A stretch of DNA of 64,000 nucleotides. It comes from an uncultured Lentisphaerota bacterium. Its GTDB lineage: Bacteria > Verrucomicrobiota > Lentisphaeria > Victivallales > UBA1829. The notes under the pieces were generated by a model. That model made no database searches. It saw nothing but the letters and a program-made list of their open reading frames with translations, and was not told where the DNA came from. The position numbers were made by a program, and so were the translations under genes. How positions within the stretch are numbered: position 1 is the stretch's first letter; the number at the start of each line of letters is the position of its first letter. Positions 59,517 to 64,000 of the stretch are shown piece after piece. The DNA is taken from the NCBI GenBank assembly GCA_900320095.1, contig ONQZ01000020.1:1-64000 (forward strand), in the 5' to 3' direction.

Positions 59517-60926
59517 TCAGATTTCCGGGAGCGTGGCCGCCGCGACCGCCTGTCCGTGCCTCCGCATGGAGTCGTCCGGCACCGCCACGGTCGTTTTGAG
59601 CTCGGGGAAGACGTCGGCGAGGACACGGTTTGCCTCCTCGCTGATGATGTCGCCGCCGACGCCGCTGGTCACGCGTCCCATGATGACGGCGGTCCTGATG
59701 ACCGGGTAGAACTCGCAGAAGCCCGCGACCGTGTACCCGAACGCCGTCCCGATGCTGCGGAAGACGTTCAGCGCGCGTTCGTCGCCCTCCTTCGCGTAAA
59801 ATTGAATTCCCAGAAGCACCTGCGGAAGCGGCACGTTCGGGGAGAAGGCAAGCCCGGTTGCCCCGGCAAGGCGCGCCGCGCCCTGCTGCGAGAAATAGTT
59901 CACGCCGCATCCCCGGTCGCCGCTCCATTCGTCGCGAGGAGCCGACGCGGAATAGTCCACCGGCACGAACGCAAGCTCGTTGAGGCGCCCCGTGATGCAC
60001 CCGGCGCCGTTCACGTACCCGCCCGCCATGCTGCTGCCGAACGACACCCCGAGGATGCCGTTGCGTTCGAGCTGGATCGAGGCGGCGAGCGCGGCGGCTT
60101 CCCCGTCGTTCACGACCGCGAACGGCACACCGTGCCAGTCCTCGCGGACGAACTCGAAAACGGGCGCGGCGTCCTGTTCGAACCGCTCCGGCGGGACGCT
60201 CCGGAAGAGCGACGCCATGCGCACGCGGTTGTTGATGTACACGCCCGCGGCGCTTCCGCCGATGGCGTCGACGCGCGGCAGATGGGCGGCGGCGCGGCGG
60301 ATGGAGTCGTTGATACCCGCGCGGTGCCAGGCGGGATCGGCCTGTTTCGAGGGATCCCACACGATTTCCTCGGAGAAAACGACCTGGCCGTCCTGCACGG
60401 CGGCGCATTTGCGGTCGCTCGCACCGAGGTCGAATCCGATGCGGCAGCCGTCGAAATGCCGCCCCAGACCGTTCTGCGGCTCGTTCGCCGCCGGGGCTTC
60501 TTCAAACGGCACGGACTCCACGGCGAGCGGCGTTTCGTAGATCTTCGTCATGCTGGCATAGTCGAACGCGCGTTCGCCGTCCGGTGCATAGATTCTCGCG
60601 AGCGCCGCCGCGATCTCATCCGAGCCCGCGACGACGATCCGGCTGCCGCCCCCGATCCACAGCAGGCTTTTCACGAGGCGTTCCGCATGGCGCACGTTCG
60701 CCGCGGCCTCCGCCGCATCCGGTTTGCCGTACACGACGGTCTCCACGCTCAGGACCTGCCCGGACGGCGTCGCGGCCGCGAGCTTCAACGGCGTTGCGCG
60801 TCCCGACTTCCGGACCGTGGCGCGGAAGAGACGGTGTTCCAGCACCGCCGGACGGAATTCGTGCTCGAGACACGGCATCGGGTATCCGTATTTTCCGCCG
60901 ATGTGCAGCGATTGATAGTGTGCCAT
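59517..60926 (-). CDS. ROK-family-like sugar kinase/regulator
   Basis: A 469-residue protein with a ROK-like ATPase core after an N-terminal extension of about 160 residues. IGFDLGASDRKCAAVQDG near 170 is the phosphate-binding loop, VDAIGGSAAGVYINNRVRM near 218 a further conserved block, and VPFAVVNDGEAAALAASIQL near 270 contains the catalytic N-D-G-E. GVSFGSSMAGGYVNGAG resembles the ROK GTGIGGG loop but with Ser replacing key Gly residues. It lacks the Cys/His zinc triad in the usual position. It heads the operon with the nucleotidyltransferase and NahK-like kinase. The start at 60926 has GAGG 6 nt upstream. A sugar kinase or a sensor is equally possible. Confidence 0.7.
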   Translation of the reverse strand: MAHYQSLHIGGKYGYPMPCLEHEFRPAVLEHRLFRATVRKSGRATPLKLAAATPSGQVLSVETVVYGKPDAAEAAANVRHAERLVKSLLWIGGGSRIVVAGSDEIAAALARIYAPDGERAFDYASMTKIYETPLAVESVPFEEAPAANEPQNGLGRHFDGCRIGFDLGASDRKCAAVQDGQVVFSEEIVWDPSKQADPAWHRAGINDSIRRAAAHLPRVDAIGGSAAGVYINNRVRMASLFRSVPPERFEQDAAPVFEFVREDWHGVPFAVVNDGEAAALAASIQLERNGILGVSFGSSMAGGYVNGAGCITGRLNELAFVPVDYSASAPRDEWSGDRGCGVNYFSQQGAARLAGATGLAFSPNVPLPQVLLGIQFYAKEGDERALNVFRSIGTAFGYTVAGFCEFYPVIRTAVIMGRVTSGVGGDIISEEANRVLADVFPELKTTVAVPDDSMRRHGQAVAAATLPEI

Positions 60927-61041
60927 GATGACCTCGTTTGATTATCATTTGCGGACGCCGGACCGAAGGGAAGCCGTTCCGCTTTCGTAACATTGACAAA
61001 AAATACAATACACGCGCGCCCTGATTTTTTCAAGCATCGTT

Positions 61042-61070
61042 TTGATTTTCTCCCGTGGAGATGCTATATT
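61042..61070 (+). promoter_or_regulatory. Promoter of the ThuA-like/DUF362 pair
   Basis: TTGATT (61042-61047) and TATATT (61065-61070) are spaced by 17 bp, about 54 bp before the start at 61124. Confidence 0.7.
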
Positions 61071-61123
61071 ATTGAACTCTGCGAATCCCGAACCCGCCAT
61101 CCGCGCCAACCCAAGGAGGTCCC

Positions 61124-61786
61124 ATGAACTGCTTTTTCGCCGACGATCATTACAGCGTGAACCCCGGCAGGCACATTTTCGAGCTTCTGCCGGAGGATTT
61201 CCGCAGGGAAACCGTGTTCACGGAAAACGACTGGTCCCTGCTCGAGTCGGGCGAATGGGAGAAGGACTGCGAGCTGCTCGTGCTCCACATGATCGCGGGC
61301 ACCTGCGGACAGCCGATGCCGGGTCCCGGCGCGGAAAAGGCCGTGCGTGCATATTGCGAACGAGGCGGCGATCTGCTGCTGCTCCACGGGTCCAGCGCGG
61401 CGTTCTGGGGCTGGGACTGGTGGCGCGGCATGGTCGGGCTCCGCTGGGTGCGCCCGGAGGATCCGGACGGCGTCGCGCCTTCCACGCATCCGGTCGTCCC
61501 CTGCACGGTCGAGGTCGCCAAGGTGCGCCATCCGCTCGCATCGCGTCTCCGCCGTGTTGAACTCCCGACCGATGAAGTGTATATCGACCTCGAACAGGTC
61601 TCCCCGGTCACGCTCCTCATGGAGACGACCGTGAACGGCCGCACCTATCCGCAGGCGTATCTGGCGACTACGCCGTGGGGCGGCCGCATCGCCGCGTTCA
61701 TCCCCGGCCACAAGCCGGAATGCACGGAGAATCCCGACCTCATCGCCGACGTGACGGAGCTGATCCGATGGCTGAAGCGCAAGTGA
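61124..61786 (+). CDS. ThuA-like domain protein
   Basis: A 220-residue protein with the class I glutamine-amidotransferase-like fold of the ThuA family. Features are FADDHYSVNPGRHIFELLPE near the start, LLVLHMIAGTC near 52, RGGDLLLLHGSSAAFWGWDWW near 80, PSTHPVVPCTVEV, and LATTPWGGRIAAFIPGHKPE near 180. ThuA-like proteins occur in trehalose and polysaccharide catabolism, with poorly defined chemistry. ATG 61124 follows AAGGAGG. It overlaps the next gene by 19 bp, implying coupled translation. Confidence 0.8.
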   Translation: MNCFFADDHYSVNPGRHIFELLPEDFRRETVFTENDWSLLESGEWEKDCELLVLHMIAGTCGQPMPGPGAEKAVRAYCERGGDLLLLHGSSAAFWGWDWWRGMVGLRWVRPEDPDGVAPSTHPVVPCTVEVAKVRHPLASRLRRVELPTDEVYIDLEQVSPVTLLMETTVNGRTYPQAYLATTPWGGRIAAFIPGHKPECTENPDLIADVTELIRWLKRK

Positions 61787-62982
61787 CGCCCGAACAGAAT
61801 CAAAAGATCCGGCTGGCGTTCGCGCCCTGCGCCGATTACGCGACGCGGAACCTGCGTCCGGCGCTGGAACACGTCCTGCAACCTCAGATCGAGGCGGCGG
61901 GCGGTGTCTCCGGCAGATCCGTGATGCTGAAACCGAACCTGCTCGCATGGCGGAAAGCCGACGATCCGCAGTCCGTGAATCCGCGGTTCATCGTGGAAAC
62001 GGCGAAAGTCTTTCTGGATGCCGGGGCGTCGCGGGTCGCCATCCTGGAGAACCCCGCCGTGCAGACCGCGCCGCAGGTGCTCCGCGCCATGGGGATCGCC
62101 GACGAACTGAAAGCGCTCGGCGTCGCGTCCGCCAATTTCAAGAACTACATCAAGCAGCCCCCGCTCGACGCCGTATGCTTCCGCAATCTCGAGATCGCGA
62201 ACGAATTCCGCGAATACGATTTCGTCGCCGACCTCGCCAAGGCCAAGACGCACGGCATGATGACCCTGACCTTCTGCGTCAAAAACCTCTTCGGGCTCGT
62301 CAACGGCGGCGACCGCCTGGCATGGCATCTCGCCGTCGGACGCGACTACGACAAATTCGCCGACATGCTCCTCGACCTCTATCTCGTCGTCCGTCCGGCG
62401 TTCAATCTGCTCGACGCCGTCACCTGCATGGAGGGCAACGGCCCCGGCGCGGGGACTCCGGCGGACCGGCATTTCGTCGCGGGCGGCACGGACGCGCTGG
62501 CGCTCGACGCCGTCGCGGCGCGGGTCCTCGGCGTCGATCCCGACACGCTCCACATCATCAAACGCGCGAAGGCGCGCGGACTCTTTCCCGCGCCGGACAC
62601 GGTCGACAATCCCGATCCGCTGCCCGTCTGCGACCCGCTGGCGCTCCCGGACCGTCCCGTCATGGACATGGCGCAGCTGCATCTCGGCGTCGGCATCCCG
62701 GAATGGCTGCAGAAGCCGCTCTACAAGCTGATGGTCGTGAATCCGGTGCTCGACCCGGCGAAATGCGTCGGGTGCGGCGTCTGCGTGAGGATGTGCCCGC
62801 CGAAATCCCTGAAGCTTTCCGGCGGCAAGCCGGCTTTCGACCTTCCGCACTGCATCCGGTGTTTCTGCTGCCAGGAACACTGCCCGAAAGGCGCGATCGA
62901 GCCGCGGATGACGCGGATGATGCGGTTCGTGAAAGCGGTCGACCGGGTGTTCCGCGGACGCAGTTCGGTGGAAAGCAAATAA
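61768..62982 (+). CDS. DUF362 protein with C-terminal double [4Fe-4S] ferredoxin
   Basis: A 404-residue protein. Residues about 10-310 form a DUF362 domain with SVMLKPNLLAWRKADDPQSV near 52, YDFVADLAKAKTHGMMTLTF near 151, and a CVKNLFGLVNGGDR segment. The C-terminus carries two ferredoxin motifs, CVGCGVCVRMCPP near 334 and CIRCFCCQEHCPKGAI near 365, each with the C-x2-C-x2-C-x3-C pattern binding a [4Fe-4S] cluster. It is probably a redox protein of unknown substrate. ATG 61768 is preferred over the earlier 61675 frame, given GGAG 8 nt upstream and the 19-bp overlap with the ThuA-like gene. Confidence 0.87.
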   Translation: MAEAQVTPEQNQKIRLAFAPCADYATRNLRPALEHVLQPQIEAAGGVSGRSVMLKPNLLAWRKADDPQSVNPRFIVETAKVFLDAGASRVAILENPAVQTAPQVLRAMGIADELKALGVASANFKNYIKQPPLDAVCFRNLEIANEFREYDFVADLAKAKTHGMMTLTFCVKNLFGLVNGGDRLAWHLAVGRDYDKFADMLLDLYLVVRPAFNLLDAVTCMEGNGPGAGTPADRHFVAGGTDALALDAVAARVLGVDPDTLHIIKRAKARGLFPAPDTVDNPDPLPVCDPLALPDRPVMDMAQLHLGVGIPEWLQKPLYKLMVVNPVLDPAKCVGCGVCVRMCPPKSLKLSGGKPAFDLPHCIRCFCCQEHCPKGAIEPRMTRMMRFVKAVDRVFRGRSSVESK

Positions 62983-63332
62983 ACAATGAAATCGACATTT
63001 TCCATGTTTTTTCGTCCCGGACTGAAAAAAATCGAAAAAAAAGTGTGTTTTTTTTGGAAACGGACTGGAAAATCACGGATTGAGAATGTATAGTATTTAC
63101 TCTGTTTGCCGCGAAAAAGGCGGCGGCAGCCCAATTCGCTGTTCTAAGCGATCTTTGCCCGGGGACACTCAGCCCAGCTGAAAATGCCCGGTATCAGACG
63201 CGGCGGACGGCAGCTCCATTGGAAACCCGTTCCGGGTCTTGCGGCGCATTGTGCCGCGGGGTCCGGGATGCTCAAATACATACAATTCGCTCTTTCTTCA
63301 ACCCAAAACCATAACAACAAAGCGAGAACAAC
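62983..63332. promoter_or_regulatory. Leader and promoter of the rplV-rpsC operon
   Basis: This 350-bp gap holds TGGAAA (63066-63071) and TATAGT (63089-63094) with 17-bp spacing, a plausible promoter. The resulting leader is about 230 nt. It contains a GC-rich hairpin GCGGCGC-ATT-GTGCCGC near 63240-63257. No ribosomal gene or other gene was found between the promoter and rplV. Confidence 0.5.
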
Positions 63333-63662
63333 ATGGAAGTTCGGGCAGTAACAAGGTATGTCCGCATTGCTCCGTCCAAGGGTATGGATTTCTCCCGGGT
63401 CATCCAGGGAAAACCCTACGCCGAGGCGCTTGCGATCGCGGAAATTTCCCCGAGAAAAGCCGCCAAGCTGTTCGCCAAGACGCTCAAATGCGCCAGGGCG
63501 GCCGCAGCCGAAAGCGGAATGAACGAAGCGTCCCTGATGGTCAAAACCGCAGTCGCGGACCCCGGTCCGATGCTCAAGCGGTTCCGTCCGAAGGCACGCG
63601 GCATGGCGGGCAGAATCCGCAAACGCATGAGCCACTTCACGGTGGTTCTCACCGACGACTGA
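63333..63662 (+). CDS. rplV: 50S ribosomal protein L22
   Basis: A 109-residue L22 (uL22) lining the exit tunnel and binding 23S rRNA. The family core ISPRKAAKLFAKTLKCARAA is near 44-63, and NEASLMVKTAVADPGPMLKR, then RPKARGMAGRIRKRMSHFTV matches the L22 C-terminal hairpin and end (M-x-R-A-x-G-x-A). It is followed 17 bp later by rpsC. Unusually it is the first gene of its transcription unit here: rplC, rplD, rplW, rplB and rpsS are not upstream. Confidence 0.95.
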   Translation: MEVRAVTRYVRIAPSKGMDFSRVIQGKPYAEALAIAEISPRKAAKLFAKTLKCARAAAAESGMNEASLMVKTAVADPGPMLKRFRPKARGMAGRIRKRMSHFTVVLTDD

Positions 63663-63679
63663 GATGAAAGGAAGTCAAA

Positions 63680-64000
63680 GTGGGACAAAAAATTAATCCG
63701 ATCGGGCTCAGACTTGCCCTGAACAAGAACTGGTGCTCCCGTTGGTTCGCCCGCAAGGACAACTTCGGGACGTGGCTTCACGAAGACCGCAAGGTCCGCA
63801 CCTTCATCAAGAAGAACTACAATCAGGCTGCGATCTCCAACATCCTGATCGAACGCTATTTCAACCGCGTTCGCACCACCATCTTCGCCGCTCGTCCGGG
63901 CGTGCTCCTGGGCAAGAAGGGCGGCAAGGACGCCGAGATCGACAGACTTCGCGACGAAGTGGGCAAGCTGCTCGACAAGGGGCAGGAGCTCATCGTCGAC
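63680..64000 (+). CDS. rpsC: 30S ribosomal protein S3 (5' part, cut by window end)
   Basis: The first 107 residues of S3. It starts with GTG at 63680, preceded by AAAGGAAG, and reads MGQKINPIGLRLALNKNWCS, then KFIKKNY-like FIKKNYNQAAISNILIERYF and the KH-type loop GVLLGKKGGKDAEIDRLRDE. It is the standard partner downstream of rplV. The C-terminus lies beyond the window. Confidence 0.96.
   Translation, partial: MGQKINPIGLRLALNKNWCSRWFARKDNFGTWLHEDRKVRTFIKKNYNQAAISNILIERYFNRVRTTIFAARPGVLLGKKGGKDAEIDRLRDEVGKLLDKGQELIVD

Noticed and set aside
63184-63351. Short frame starting MPGIRRGGRQ in the rplV leader
   Set aside because: There is no ribosome site, no similarity to rpsS or another ribosomal protein, and it overlaps the rplV start.

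Overview
This 64-kb window looks like a chromosomal contig from a Lentisphaerota/Verrucomicrobiota-type bacterium. The strongest clue is a five-gene set in the order of the Akkermansia pilus-like locus (Amuc_1102, 1101, 1100, 1099, 1098), followed here by a second secretin. Other clues are a giant AIDA/RTX-type secreted protein, many sugar-processing genes and fairly high G+C in the core genes. The phylum is an inference from gene content; no 16S gene is present.

Region 1 to about 11.55 kb is foreign. It is an AT-rich, compositionally mixed integrated element. It carries a recombinase-like remnant at the left edge, an orphan SNF2-family helicase and a divergent pair of small genes, at least one a rolling-circle-type (inovirus Gp2/YagK-YfjJ-like) replication protein. 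It also carries a compact cassette: a beta-clamp-like protein, three tandem paralogous small proteins, a Cas4/RecB-like nuclease, a DUF932 protein, two tiny membrane peptides and an excisionase-like HTH protein. It ends in a 45-bp 3' half of a tRNA-Arg gene, interpreted as the attachment-site scar.

Region 11.6-23.3 kb is housekeeping: an ISL3-type transposase remnant, a xylulokinase, a secreted Pro-rich protein, dnaX (with a run of nine A that would give a short form by slippage), a phosphofructokinase, a lipoprotein, glmM, glmS and a HAD phosphatase. Region 23.7-35.5 kb holds secG and the pilus-like envelope operon with two tandem secretins. Region 35.7-40.3 kb is one 1529-residue AIDA-repeat/C10-peptidase-like/RTX protein.

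Region 40.7-54.8 kb is a regulated saccharide-use island: a double-MarR regulator, a LacI-type regulator, a GH2 enzyme, a GH39 beta-xylosidase with a histone-H1-like tail, a xylose-isomerase-family protein with altered active-site positions, and an ABC sugar importer (binding protein and two permeases, no ATPase gene). A 16-bp sequence is identical upstream of the GH2 and isomerase genes, and a partial copy lies upstream of GH39, suggesting a shared operator. Xylulokinase at 12-13.4 kb would complete a xylose route.

Region 54.9-63 kb has a ferritin-like protein, an ankyrin protein, a ROK/nucleotidyltransferase/sugar-1-kinase operon and a ThuA-like/DUF362-ferredoxin pair. The window ends inside a ribosomal operon that unusually starts with rplV followed by rpsC.
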